In this document: in pieces, positions 42,193 to 49,760 of the stretch
Layout of the letters: each line of letters begins with the position of its first letter
Numbering within the stretch: the stretch's first letter is position 1
DNA from: Methylumidiphilus sp963753955
GTDB lineage: Bacteria; Pseudomonadota; Gammaproteobacteria; Methylococcales; Methylococcaceae
Assembly: GCA_963753955.1 (NCBI GenBank)
Contig: CAVWEM010000008.1
Location: 372,001-436,000, forward strand
Direction: 5' to 3'
DNA length: 64,000 nt
The notes under the pieces: model-generated
Databases searched by the model: none
The model's input: only the letters and a program-made list of their open reading frames with translations
What the model was told of the DNA's origin: nothing
Made by a program: the position numbers and the translations under genes

Positions 42193-42519
42193 ATTGTTTA
42201 TATCCAACGCAACTTTCATTGCCTGATTTAATTCCATTATCTTGCCAAAAGATAACGAACCAACATAATTAGTCAAAACGGCTTTAGGCAAACTTACCAA
42301 CTCGTCACAGTGAATGCTAATATCATGTTTTAGCCCGCTTTCAATGCCGACCAAAACTTGAGTTAAAAAACCATGATACTTTGTATAGACAGGTGCGCAA
42401 ATAACGGTAGAAAAATTAGAATCTATTAGCAGTTGTCGGCTTACGACAACGAAAACCCTTGATCGCTTTGGGTCACGCGCTGCTGGATGCTGAACACGGA
42501 ATAAATCTCCTCTTTTCAA
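42187..42519 (-). CDS. MazF/PemK-family toxin in an integron cassette
   Basis: 110 residues starting MKRGDLFRVQHPAARDPKRSRVFVVVSRQ, the MazF/PemK fold (RGD-x-F-x-V, K-R-S-R-x-F-V-V-V-S, VICAPVYTKYHG, ISIHCDELVSLPK). It is an mRNA endonuclease toxin. The stop codon lies inside the 3-prime core of attC2, so the last residue or two come from the recombination site. It is read against the cassette direction and overlaps the antitoxin gene by 4 bp. Confidence 0.85.
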   Translation of the reverse strand: MKRGDLFRVQHPAARDPKRSRVFVVVSRQLLIDSNFSTVICAPVYTKYHGFLTQVLVGIESGLKHDISIHCDELVSLPKAVLTNYVGSLSFGKIMELNQAMKVALDINNA

Positions 42520-42737
42520 GGCATCACCTGATAGTCAAGTACATCCTCAGCTTCTTGATTTAATTCATCAGCAAGGGCATTGATTCTATCTAGTTCTTCA
42601 CAACTTTCTTGGTGAGTGCTAAAAAAATAGCGCAATGCTTCGACGATTATATTGGAACGTTCTTTTAGGTCAGGCGCTCTACGAGCAAGCTCGGCAAGCA
42701 GTTCATCAGGAAGGTATACAGATGTTTGAGTAGCCAT
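42516..42737 (-). CDS. RHH antitoxin of the cassette MazF
   Basis: 73 residues starting MATQTSVYLPDELLAELARRAPDLKERSNIIVEALRYFF, a ribbon-helix-helix domain, with an acidic tail (CEELDRINALADELNQEAEDVLDYQ) that would wrap the toxin. Coupled to mazF by a 4-bp overlap. TA modules stabilise cassette arrays in chromosomal integrons. Confidence 0.82.
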   Translation of the reverse strand: MATQTSVYLPDELLAELARRAPDLKERSNIIVEALRYFFSTHQESCEELDRINALADELNQEAEDVLDYQVMP

Positions 42738-42813
42738 ATTCTTTCACAAGAAAATATGTTTAGTGGAATTGTCGAGCAACGATAAGCCGTTCCCGACCTA
42801 CCCGGCTTGCGTT

Positions 42814-43188
42814 TCATTTCAGTGCATCTTGCGGCCCTGGAAAATTGTCACAAGTCTTCGGCAAAGGCTTGTAGCCCCTATCCCGTAAGTGATTACAGTT
42901 ATCCTGTGCCCATTTCTCTTCCATCCACAGTGGGGCATGGCACCTTCCTCCTTTTTCTTTTTCTTTATAAGAAGGGTTTAGACATGCTTCGTATTGGGCA
43001 ATGACTTGTAAGGAATATTGATTGGCATGTGTTGTTATTAATTTATGCTCAAATTCTTCCCGTTCTTCAATTTTATGTTGCCATTCTTTATATCTTTTTT
43101 CTTTTTTTGCATCCCACTTTTCAGTGTCGGCAAAAGAAGTCGAACACGAAAAACAAAACATTACCAGAAAGACAAGAATATTTCCCAT
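42814..43188 (-). CDS. Small secreted protein of unknown function (cassette)
   Basis: 124 residues. The signal peptide MGNILVFLVMFCFSCSTSFA is followed by a charged helical stretch (WDAKKEKRYKEWQHKIEEREEFEH) and a C-terminal part with CLNPSYKEKEKGGRC and DNCNHLRDRGYKPLPKTCDNF, two possible disulfides. AT-rich, no known domain. Same cassette as mazEF, between attC2 and attC3. Confidence 0.55.
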   Translation of the reverse strand: MGNILVFLVMFCFSCSTSFADTEKWDAKKEKRYKEWQHKIEEREEFEHKLITTHANQYSLQVIAQYEACLNPSYKEKEKGGRCHAPLWMEEKWAQDNCNHLRDRGYKPLPKTCDNFPGPQDALK

Positions 43189-43251
43189 GATTTACCACCA
43201 CCATGTTTACATCGAAAAAGGGCGTGGTACGCACACTCTTGCTGCGTGTTT

Positions 43252-43355
43252 GCTTAACGAGAAAGTTAAGCCTCACGCTGTTGCCACGAATATCCAACTT
43301 TGATGCCGGACTATCCGCACCTACCGGACTTGTGAGGCTTCAACGAGCGTTAGAC
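43252..43355 (+). other. Integron attC site 3
   Basis: 104 bp from GCTTAAC (43252-43258) to GTTAGAC (43349-43355). Inner arms AAGCCTCAC/GTGAGGCTT pair perfectly, outer arms pair with one extrahelical base. It is a different sequence family from attC1/2. Confidence 0.75.
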
Positions 43356-43415
43356 CACAATAGCCCTCCGAGCACGACGACGCCGCGCCGGAGGGCGGGC
43401 GCGGAACTCCTTGAT

Positions 43416-43475
43416 GCGAAGCGCCCCCCGCGTGAGCGCATAACAAGTTATGCGTCATCGCGGGGGGCGCTTCGC
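43416..43475. repeat. Hairpin element A
   Basis: GCGAAGCGCC...CGCATAAC-AA-GTTATGCG...GGCGCTTCGC, a long imperfect palindrome within an ORF-less segment between attC3 and attC4. Homologous to element B at 43730-43789, including the downstream CTTTTxAGCxGATTTTxCC. Confidence 0.6.
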
Positions 43476-43546
43476 TTTTACAGCGATTTTCCACGCCTGT
43501 CAACCGTGCGCGGTCGGCGTCGCCCCCGGAGAACGAGACTATTGGG

Positions 43547-43665
43547 GTTTAACGCCTGAGCTCAGCGTCACGTCACGGCGAACTTGAAAATAGCCATGGC
43601 CCTTTCGTTTGCCACAGACCTGAACGAAGCCCCGTAGACGTGTACGCTGGAGCGACGGGTTGGGC
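43547..43665 (+). other. Integron attC site 4
   Basis: 119 bp from GTTTAAC (43547-43553) to GTTGGGC (43659-43665). The arms pair as GCTCAGCGT-CACGTC with GACGTGT-ACGCTGGAGC. Weaker core than the others but the fold is good. Confidence 0.6.
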
Positions 43666-43729
43666 GGGAATAGACCGGCAAGCACGAATGCCGCAGAAAA
43701 GGGGGGCGAAGTGGGAAACGCCTTTAAAG

Positions 43730-43789
43730 GCGAAGCGCCTGTCGCGTGTTCGCATCAACTCGTTATGCGACACGCATAAGGCGCTTCGC
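43730..43789. repeat. Hairpin element B
   Basis: Second copy of the element at 43416. GCGAAGCGCC and GGCGCTTCGC form the outer stem, and the inner loop has GTTATGCGACACGCATAA. A GCTCAAC core-like heptamer at 43861 may mark the end of the cassette region. Confidence 0.6.
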
Positions 43790-43957
43790 TTTTTAGCAGA
43801 TTTTTCCCGTTTTGTCCACCCTATACTGTCGGCATTCAGTATTAAAAGGTATCTATTCGCGCTCAACGCCTAATTAGACGACACTTGTCGTCTTTGCCCG
43901 ATTAGCGCGACAAACGCCTCCTGCCCGGCCCCCAAACCGACAATACACCCACAAAAT

Positions 43958-43973
43958 TGTCACAAAACCGACA
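43958..43973 (+). promoter_or_regulatory. NifA upstream activator site of nifN
   Basis: TGT-N10-ACA, exactly 59 bp upstream of the -24 element. Confidence 0.78.
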
Positions 43974-44016
43974 ACCAACAACCCCGCAAGCCATTGATCT
44001 AAAAATAAAACAATCT

Positions 44017-44032
44017 TGGCACGTCCCCTGCT
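44017..44032 (+). promoter_or_regulatory. Sigma-54 promoter of the nifN operon
   Basis: TGGCACG-N4-CTGCT, GG and GC 10 bp apart, 38 bp before nifN. A strong consensus match. Confidence 0.88.
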
Positions 44033-44069
44033 AAGGACAAAAGCAAACACAGCCATCCAGAGGGTCGCC

Positions 44070-45491
44070 ATGCCAGAAATCATCCGCCGCAAGAAAGCCA
44101 TGTCGGTGAATCCGCTGAAGGCGAGCCAGCCGGTAGGCGGGTCTTTGGCGACTTTGGGCTTTGACCGCGCGATGCCGATGCTGCATGGCTCACAGGGCTG
44201 CACGGCTTTCGCCAAGGTTTATTTTGTGCGCCATTTCCGCGAGCCGATACCGTTGCAATCCACCGCGATGGACCAGTCCAGTTCGGTGATGGGCGCGGAC
44301 GAGAATGTCATCGGGGGCTTGAAGACCGTCGCCGAGAAATCCAAGCCGGATTTGATCACGGTATTGACCACCGGGCTTTCGGAAACCCAAGGCACGGATG
44401 TCAAGCGTTGCGTGAAGGAGTTTCGCGCCAAGTATCCGCAATTCGACAAAGTGGCCGTCGTGGCGGTGAACACGCCGGATTTTTCCGGTTGCTTGGAATC
44501 GGGTTATGCCGCGACGATCACCGAAATCATTTCCGAGTTGGTGCCTGAGTCGAATAAGGTCGGACTGCGGAAACGGCAAGTGAATGTGCTGGCCGGGCCG
44601 ATGTTGACACCAGGGGATTTGGAGCATCTGCGCGATATTATCGAGTGGTTTGGCCTGCGGGCGGTGTTCGTCCCCGATGTGTCGGATTCCTTGGACGGCC
44701 ATTTGACCGACTCTGATTTTAGCCCCCTCACCGTGGGCGGCACGCCCTTGCCGGAATTGCAGGGTTTGGGCGAGGCCATTGCCACGTTGGCGGTGGGCGC
44801 GTCGATGACTAAAGCCGCTGAAATATTGCAGCAGAAGACCGGCGTCCCAACCCATTATTTCGATCATTTGTATGGTTTGCACGCCACCGATGCGTTGATT
44901 TTGGCTTTGAGCCAGATCAGCGAAAATTCGGTGCCGGCGCGTTTGGAGCGCCAGCGCGCCCAGTTGCAGGACGCGATGGTGGACACTCATTTCATGTTCG
45001 GCTTTCTGCGTGTCGCCATTGCGGCCGATCCGGATCAGCTGAATGCCTTCGCCCACCTCGTCCGCGAGATGGGCGGGGAGACCGTGGCGGCGGTGGCGGC
45101 GGGCGACGGGCGGGCTTTGGCCAGCCTGCCGGTGGCAACGGTTAAGATCGGCGATTTGGAAGACATGGAGCAGATGGCGCGGGAAGGCAAGGCCGAGTTG
45201 CTGATCGGCAATTCCCACGCCGCGCAGACCGCCGAGCGGCTTGGCCTGCCGCTGTTGCGTTGTGGCTTCCCGCTGTTTGACACGGTGGGGGCTTATCAGA
45301 AAACCTTCATCGGCTATGCCGGGAGCCGCCAGACTTTGTTCGATTTGTCCAACCTGGCTTTGTCCCATCACCACGCCCACGAGGTGCCGATGTACCGCTC
45401 GGTCTACGGGCAGAAGCCGGCCAGTGAATCATTACCCCAACCGTTGGAGGCATCCGCCCATGGCGCTTATCCGACGCATGCGCATTGTTGA
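44070..45491 (+). CDS. nifN: FeMo-cofactor scaffold NifN
   Basis: 473 residues starting MPEIIRRKKAMSVNPLKASQPVGG. The NifN signature ASQPVGGSLATLGFDRAMPMLHGSQGCTAFAK and later LIGNSHAAQTAERLGLPLLRCGFPLFD are clear. NifN is beta-subunit-like but lacks the third P-cluster ligand. It partners NifE. It has its own NifA/sigma-54 promoter and leads the operon nifN-nifX-DUF269-DUF683-fdxB-[2Fe-2S]-unknowns. Confidence 0.95.
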   Translation: MPEIIRRKKAMSVNPLKASQPVGGSLATLGFDRAMPMLHGSQGCTAFAKVYFVRHFREPIPLQSTAMDQSSSVMGADENVIGGLKTVAEKSKPDLITVLTTGLSETQGTDVKRCVKEFRAKYPQFDKVAVVAVNTPDFSGCLESGYAATITEIISELVPESNKVGLRKRQVNVLAGPMLTPGDLEHLRDIIEWFGLRAVFVPDVSDSLDGHLTDSDFSPLTVGGTPLPELQGLGEAIATLAVGASMTKAAEILQQKTGVPTHYFDHLYGLHATDALILALSQISENSVPARLERQRAQLQDAMVDTHFMFGFLRVAIAADPDQLNAFAHLVREMGGETVAAVAAGDGRALASLPVATVKIGDLEDMEQMAREGKAELLIGNSHAAQTAERLGLPLLRCGFPLFDTVGAYQKTFIGYAGSRQTLFDLSNLALSHHHAHEVPMYRSVYGQKPASESLPQPLEASAHGAYPTHAHC

Positions 45492-45507
45492 ACAGGAGAG
45501 CATCACT

Positions 45508-45936
45508 ATGGAAACCGCCCTGAAGATTGCGTTTTGCACTGACGATATGAAGCTCGTCAACCAGCATTTCGGTTCGGCGAAGACTTTCGCCATTTACGCC
45601 GTGGATCTGGATCACAGCGAATTGCTGGAAGTGGCGGAGTTCGGCAAGCTGGACCAGGACGGCAACGAAGACAAGCTGGCCAGCAAGATCGGCTTGCTGG
45701 ATGGCTGCGCGGCGGTGTATTGCGAGGCCGTCGGCGCGTCGGCGATACGCCAGTTGATGGCGGCGGGCATCCAGCCGGTGAAGGTTTACCGGGGCAGCCA
45801 GATTGCCGACCTGCTGGAGGATTTCCAGAACGAGCTGCGCACCGGCCCTGCGGCCTGGGTGGCCAAGGCTCTAGCCCGGCAAGGGACTGACCCGGATAAG
45901 TTCGCCCAGTTGGAGGCGGATGAGTGGGAGGAATAG
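45508..45936 (+). CDS. nifX: NifX, FeMo-co precursor carrier
   Basis: 142 residues starting METALKIAFCTDDMKLVNQHFGSAKTFAIYAVD, which I chose because an AACAGGAGAG box precedes it. It continues CAAVYCEAVGASAIRQLMAAGIQPVKV. NifX binds NifB-co and VK-cluster and passes them to NifEN. 16 bp after nifN. Confidence 0.93.
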   Translation: METALKIAFCTDDMKLVNQHFGSAKTFAIYAVDLDHSELLEVAEFGKLDQDGNEDKLASKIGLLDGCAAVYCEAVGASAIRQLMAAGIQPVKVYRGSQIADLLEDFQNELRTGPAAWVAKALARQGTDPDKFAQLEADEWEE

Positions 45937-46160
45937 CCCTCTCCCCCGGCCGGCTTCGCCCCCCTCGCTTCGCTCTCCCCACGGGGAGAGGGGAGAATTC
46001 GAATTTGATTTGCCCTCGTTCCCACGCTCTTGCGTGGGAACGCAGTCAGCGGCGTTCCCGCGCCGCGTGACCGCCGGAGCGGTCAAGACGGGTTCCCACG
46101 CTGGAGCATGGGAACCAGAACGAATGTGGTTCCCACGCTGGGCGTGGGAACGATGAAGAA
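45937..46160. repeat. Cluster of palindromic repeats between nifX and DUF269
   Basis: A CTCTCCC...GGGGAGAGG palindrome, then four GTTCCCACGC-x-GCGTGGGAAC-type palindromes (about 46017-46152). Confidence 0.65.
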
Positions 46161-46191
46161 TTTGATTTGAACTTTCCCAGGAGAAAACCTC

Positions 46192-46671
46192 ATGTCCAGT
46201 GCCGCCGCCTTAGCCCTTACCCCCGAAGACGAGACCGAGTTGCAAGCCGAGTTCGTCAAAGAAATCGCCAAGCAAATCCGCGCCATCGACACTTACGACA
46301 CCTACCAGGGTTGGTCAGATGCCCAGGTGTTGGATCCGTTGATCCTCACCAAGGAGCGCAAGCGGGAAATCCCTATCATCGGCGACCCGGACGACATCAC
46401 CATCGCCCGCGTCAAGGCGTTCTACAACTCGGTCGCCAGCCTGATCGAGAAGAAGACCCAACTGATGGCGGTGCCGGTCATCAATCTGACCCACGAGGGT
46501 TTCGGCCGAGCTTTCGTCATCGTCGGCAAGCTGATCGTCGTCGACAAGACCCTGCGCGATGTGCATCGCTACGGTTTCCCTTCCTTCGCCAAGCTCAACG
46601 AGGAAGGCGAGAAGGCGATTGCCAAGGCCGTGGAGTTGATCGAGGCCCATGCTGAGGTGGCAAATCTATAA
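46192..46671 (+). CDS. NifX-associated nitrogen fixation protein (DUF269)
   Basis: 159 residues starting MSSAAALALTPEDETELQAEFVKEIAKQIRAIDTYDTYQGW. The DUF269 features ARVKAFYNSVASLIEKKT, INLTHEGFGRAFVIVGKLIVVDKTLRDVHRYGFPS are clear. Always found with nifX and nifN; the function is unproven. AGGAGA box upstream. Confidence 0.9.
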   Translation: MSSAAALALTPEDETELQAEFVKEIAKQIRAIDTYDTYQGWSDAQVLDPLILTKERKREIPIIGDPDDITIARVKAFYNSVASLIEKKTQLMAVPVINLTHEGFGRAFVIVGKLIVVDKTLRDVHRYGFPSFAKLNEEGEKAIAKAVELIEAHAEVANL

Positions 46672-46786
46672 AGTCCCCTCTCCCCGGAGTGGGAGAGGGT
46701 TAGGGAGAGGGGTTCCATAAACACCCTCTCCCCGACCCTCCCCCATCAAGGGGGAGGGAGCCAAGATTTTGTACAGGAGATAACCG

Positions 46787-47005
46787 ATGACTCCCGAAGA
46801 ATTGCAAGCCCTGGAAAAAGAAGTCGCCAAGGCCAAGCGCATCGCCAGCGATTGGGCTTCGAAGATGCACGATCTGGTGGAAGACCGTCTGCCTGCGGCT
46901 TACGAAGAAATACCCGAATTGGCCCAGTCCACCCTTGAAGCCTGCAAGGCTTGGGCGGCGGCCAATGCGAAATTGAAACAAGCGAAAAAAGCGCTTTCGG
47001 CCTGA
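46787..47005 (+). CDS. DUF683 / CCE_0567-family metalloprotein
   Basis: 72 residues, entirely helical (MTPEELQALEKEVAKAKRIASDWASKMHDLVEDRLPAAYEEIPEL). This matches the small two-helix nif-linked CCE_0567 family, whose cyanobacterial member binds metal. AGGAGA box upstream. Between DUF269 and fdxB, the usual place. Confidence 0.88.
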   Translation: MTPEELQALEKEVAKAKRIASDWASKMHDLVEDRLPAAYEEIPELAQSTLEACKAWAAANAKLKQAKKALSA

Positions 47006-47031
47006 AGCCCGGCGTGAATTAGGAGAACCCC

Positions 47032-47343
47032 ATGAGTGAAGTAATCACCGGCCTGACAGCGGGCGGTGCCGTCTGGACACCAGCCTTTGTGCAAGCCATC
47101 GCCCAAGAGCGTTGCATCGGTTGTGGCCGTTGCTTCAAAGTCTGCCCGCGCGATGTGTTCGACCTTGTTGATCGGGCCGATGTGCTGTCCGAGGATGAGA
47201 TCGACGATTTCGATGATCTGGACGATGACAACGCGCAGGTCATGAACCTCGCCAATGCCTTGGATTGCATCGGCTGCGCAGCGTGTTCCCGGGTCTGCCC
47301 GAAGAATTGCTTCACCCACGCGGCCCTGCCGCTGGCCGCCTGA
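47032..47343 (+). CDS. fdxB: Ferredoxin III, nif-specific (FdxB)
   Basis: 103 residues. The first 4Fe-4S motif CIGCGRCFKVCP is at about 28-39 and the second, CIGCAACSRVCP, at about 80-91. Between them is the acidic linker DVLSEDEIDDFDDLDDDNAQ typical of FdxB. A 2[4Fe-4S] electron carrier for nitrogenase or cofactor assembly. AGGAGA box upstream. Confidence 0.92.
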   Translation: MSEVITGLTAGGAVWTPAFVQAIAQERCIGCGRCFKVCPRDVFDLVDRADVLSEDEIDDFDDLDDDNAQVMNLANALDCIGCAACSRVCPKNCFTHAALPLAA

Positions 47344-47354
47344 GAGGTGACATC

Positions 47355-47681
47355 ATGCCCAGACCCTTAAAACATGTCTTCGTCTGCGTCCAGCGCCGGG
47401 CGGAAGGCCATCCGCGTGGCTCCTGCTCCCAGCATGGCTGCGATGATCTGATGAACACTTTCTTAGGCGAGATCCAAAAGCGCAACCTGTTCGACAAGAT
47501 CGCCGTCACCAACACCGGCTGCCTCGGCCCTTGTGGCTTCGGGGCCAGCGTGTTGGTCTACCCGGAAGGGGTTATGTACGGAAAAGTCACCAAGGAGGAC
47601 GTGAACGCCATCATCGAGGAGCATTTGCTCGGCGATGTGCCGGTGGAGCGCCTGAAAGTCCCAGCCTTCGTGTGGAGTTAA
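47355..47681 (+). CDS. [2Fe-2S] thioredoxin-like ferredoxin
   Basis: 108 residues starting MPRPLKHVFVCVQRRAEGHPRGSC. Ligand Cys lie in VCVQRR, GSCSQHGC and NTGCLGPCGFG, as in thioredoxin-fold [2Fe-2S] proteins (NuoE-like, related to Clostridium pasteurianum type). It ends VWS and the stop overlaps the start region of the next gene within 1 bp. Electron transfer role inferred. Confidence 0.85.
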   Translation: MPRPLKHVFVCVQRRAEGHPRGSCSQHGCDDLMNTFLGEIQKRNLFDKIAVTNTGCLGPCGFGASVLVYPEGVMYGKVTKEDVNAIIEEHLLGDVPVERLKVPAFVWS

Positions 47682-47682
47682 G

Positions 47683-48195
47683 ATGAACGCCGTCGCCTAT
47701 TTTGATGAACCGGTGCTGTTCGGCACTTCCGTGCTGCCAGCCACCAATAGCCGACTGCAATATGCCGTCGCCGCCCGCCACCGCGACAATAGCGAGGCGG
47801 AGAATGTGCTGTGGGAAGCGCGGGCGGAAGACCCCACCTGCCTGCCGGTGTATTTCGCCTTGTATAAGTTTTATGCCAACAGCAAGAAGCTAGACCGCGC
47901 CGAACGGGCGGCCCGTCTGGCCTTGGCGGAGTCGTCCCGGCAGGCGGGAACCTCCTCCGACTGGGAAAAACTCGAACCGGGACGCGACAAGCTTTACGCT
48001 AGCGAGGCCGGGCTGTTTTACCTGTTTTCGCTGAAAGCCTTGGGCTTTATCAAGCTACGCCGCCAGCATTTTGAAGAGGCCGGGGCCATCCTTGAGCATT
48101 TGGCCAGGCTAGATCCGGAGGATCGTTGCGGAGGCTCCGTGGTGCGCGGGCTGGCTGAGTCGGTGGGGATCGAGTTCCAGGGGCCGGATCTGTGA
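47683..48195 (+). CDS. nif-associated TPR-like protein of unknown function
   Basis: 170 residues starting MNAVAYFDEPVLFGTSVLPATNSRLQYAVAA. Two or three helical-hairpin repeats recall TPR (EAENVLWEARAEDPTCLPVYFALYKFYANSKKLDRAERAARLALAE and AGAILEHLARLDP). Starts 1 bp after the ferredoxin stop and overlaps the next gene by 4 bp, so fully coupled in the nifN operon. Probably a protein-interaction module; not characterised. Confidence 0.7.
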   Translation: MNAVAYFDEPVLFGTSVLPATNSRLQYAVAARHRDNSEAENVLWEARAEDPTCLPVYFALYKFYANSKKLDRAERAARLALAESSRQAGTSSDWEKLEPGRDKLYASEAGLFYLFSLKALGFIKLRRQHFEEAGAILEHLARLDPEDRCGGSVVRGLAESVGIEFQGPDL

Positions 48196-48551
48196 ACCCG
48201 GATGATTGTAGTCCTTTGGGGGAGACCATCTGCGTCCACCTGTGTGAGGAAATCCGCAAGCTGGGATTCCCCGAGGAAAACCAGCCGCCATTTCCGGTTT
48301 ACGGGGAAGCCGCCTTTGCCCATGCCAAAGATCCATATAGCGGGCTGGACAGCTTGATTGGCACTTGGCGGAACGGACAGGGCTACCGCGTCGGCGAGAT
48401 CAAGCTCCATGGTGACGGCAGTTTTTACGCCGAGTATGATGTCGCCCTGCCCCTTCCCAGCAATGCCCGCTGGTTTGTCGAGGCGGTGGTCGCCTGGGGA
48501 CGGGATGATACTGTCAAGGCCGAAGCCAAGCTGTTGCCGGCCTTGGGGTGA
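48192..48551 (+). CDS. nif-associated protein of unknown function
   Basis: 119 residues starting MNPDDCSPLGETICVHLCEEIRKLGF. It continues SGLDSLIGTWRNGQGYRVGEIKLHGDGSFYAEYDVALPLPSNARWFVEAVVAWG. The mix of beta strands has no motif I recognise. Last gene of the nifN operon; ATGA overlap with the TPR-like gene. Confidence 0.65.
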   Translation: MNPDDCSPLGETICVHLCEEIRKLGFPEENQPPFPVYGEAAFAHAKDPYSGLDSLIGTWRNGQGYRVGEIKLHGDGSFYAEYDVALPLPSNARWFVEAVVAWGRDDTVKAEAKLLPALG

Positions 48552-48569
48552 TCCTGGTTCCCATGCGCT

Positions 48570-48701
48570 GCGTCAAAGCCATTAACTTAAGGACTTCTCA
48601 GCGGGAAACACTGTTCGTAGTCCCGGCTTCAGCCGGTTCTTTCTGGTCAGTTTTCCGCCTAAAGGCGGGACTACGAACGCTTAAGTTAATGGCTTTGACG
48701 C
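48570..48701. repeat. MITE-like element with nested inverted repeats
   Basis: 132 bp with perfect 22-bp terminal inverted repeats (48570-48591 and 48680-48701, reading GCGTCAAAGCC... inward) and an inner 12-bp pair TTCGTAGTCCCG (48614-48625) / CGGGACTACGAA (48666-48677). No ORF. A related terminal segment occurs near 22310. Confidence 0.7.
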
Positions 48702-48790
48702 GCTGCGTGGAAACCCATTCCGCCCGCGCAGCGGGCCGTACACGGCGCGGCGCGCCCTAACCGCATTCCCACGCATCGCGTGGGAATGAA
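48685..48790. repeat. Composite REP-like repeat, copy before DUF364 gene
   Basis: Inverted homologue of 22225-22340: TTAAGTTAATGGC end, GC-rich middle, GCATTCCCACGC-GATGCGTGGGAATG-type palindrome. It directly abuts the DUF364 start. Confidence 0.6.
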
Positions 48791-48803
48791 AAAAAACACC
48801 CGC

Positions 48804-49760
48804 ATGACCAAACCCTACGAAATCTACGACTTGCTCCAAGACTATGCCGCCGGGCCGGAGGCCGTCCGCGAGGTCATCATCGGCCTGGTGTGGACGTATT
48901 GCGAGGCGGAGGCGGTGGGCCTGGCCATGAGTCCCGGCATTCCCACCCGCACCTTGTCTTGGGCGGGCCATCTGCGGGGCAAGACCGTCGCCGAACTGGC
49001 CCGTTGGGTGCGGGAATTCGAGCCTTATCCAGCCACGGTCGGCATGGCGGCGGTCAACGCCGCCATCAACCGCCGCCACGCCTTGCCCGAGGGTTTGACA
49101 TTGAAGCCGGCTCTGGGCGGGAATCTCGCCGTCTTTGAACATTTCCTGCCGTCGATCCAAGGCAAGAAAACCGTCGTGGTTGGCCGCTATCCGGGTTTGG
49201 ATGCCTTCGTTCAGGCCCATCAATTGGATATCACCGTGTTGGAGCGCAACCCCGGCCATGGCGATTTGACCGACACCGCGTGTGAATTTCTGCTGCCGGG
49301 GGCGGAATGGGTGTTCCTGACCGCCAGTTCCATCCCCAACAAAACCTTCCCCCGCCTGGCCGAGTTGTCCCGCGACGCGGTCACGGTGCTGATGGGGCCG
49401 ACCACGCCCTGGCTGCCGGAGCTCCACCATTTCGGCATCGGCTTCCTGGCCGGCGTGGAAATCGCCGACCAGGAAACCCTGCGGGCGACCGTGGCCGAAG
49501 GCGGCGGGGTGCGCCTGTTTGACGAGGCCGTCCGCTACCGGGTGTGTCCTTTGGGTGCCAAAGCCGCCACGGAATGGACTAAGCAACTGATTGCCCGCAC
49601 CGCCCGCGAGAAGGAAACCCTCAGCCGCGCCATGGACGATTGGTACGGACGCGGAGAAAAACGCCGTTTCCCCCGCTATGCCGAATTGGAAACCGCCAAC
49701 CTCGCCCTGTCCCGTCTCGACACCTGTTTCAAACGACTATGGGACGCCCATGGACACTGA
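48804..49760 (+). CDS. DUF364 / heavy-metal chelation domain protein, nif-linked
   Basis: 318 residues starting MTKPYEIYDLLQDYAAGPEAVREVIIGLVWTYCEAEAVGLAMSPG. I rejected the ATG at 48780 because it falls within a REP palindrome. The N-terminal part is enolase-N-like; the C-terminal DUF364 domain has KTVVVGRYPGLDAFV, ILERNP-like VLERNPGHGDLTD and VFLTASSIPNKTFPRLAEL-SRDAVTVLMGPTTP. The family is suspected to bind metals or anions; some members sit in molybdenum or nif loci. Role unknown. Confidence 0.75.
   Translation: MTKPYEIYDLLQDYAAGPEAVREVIIGLVWTYCEAEAVGLAMSPGIPTRTLSWAGHLRGKTVAELARWVREFEPYPATVGMAAVNAAINRRHALPEGLTLKPALGGNLAVFEHFLPSIQGKKTVVVGRYPGLDAFVQAHQLDITVLERNPGHGDLTDTACEFLLPGAEWVFLTASSIPNKTFPRLAELSRDAVTVLMGPTTPWLPELHHFGIGFLAGVEIADQETLRATVAEGGGVRLFDEAVRYRVCPLGAKAATEWTKQLIARTAREKETLSRAMDDWYGRGEKRRFPRYAELETANLALSRLDTCFKRLWDAHGH

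Noticed and set aside
43203..43559. 118-codon plus-strand ORF across attC3
   Set aside because: It spans the attC fold and hairpin A; no homology pattern and competing frames are equally long.
43573..43866. 97-codon minus-strand ORF in the attC region
   Set aside because: It runs through attC4 and hairpin element B and has low-complexity composition; it is better explained by the palindromes.
43252..43870. CRISPR array in the repeat-rich region before nifN
   Set aside because: The repeats are palindromes of different lengths without regular spacers; attC sites and hairpins explain them. No cas genes.
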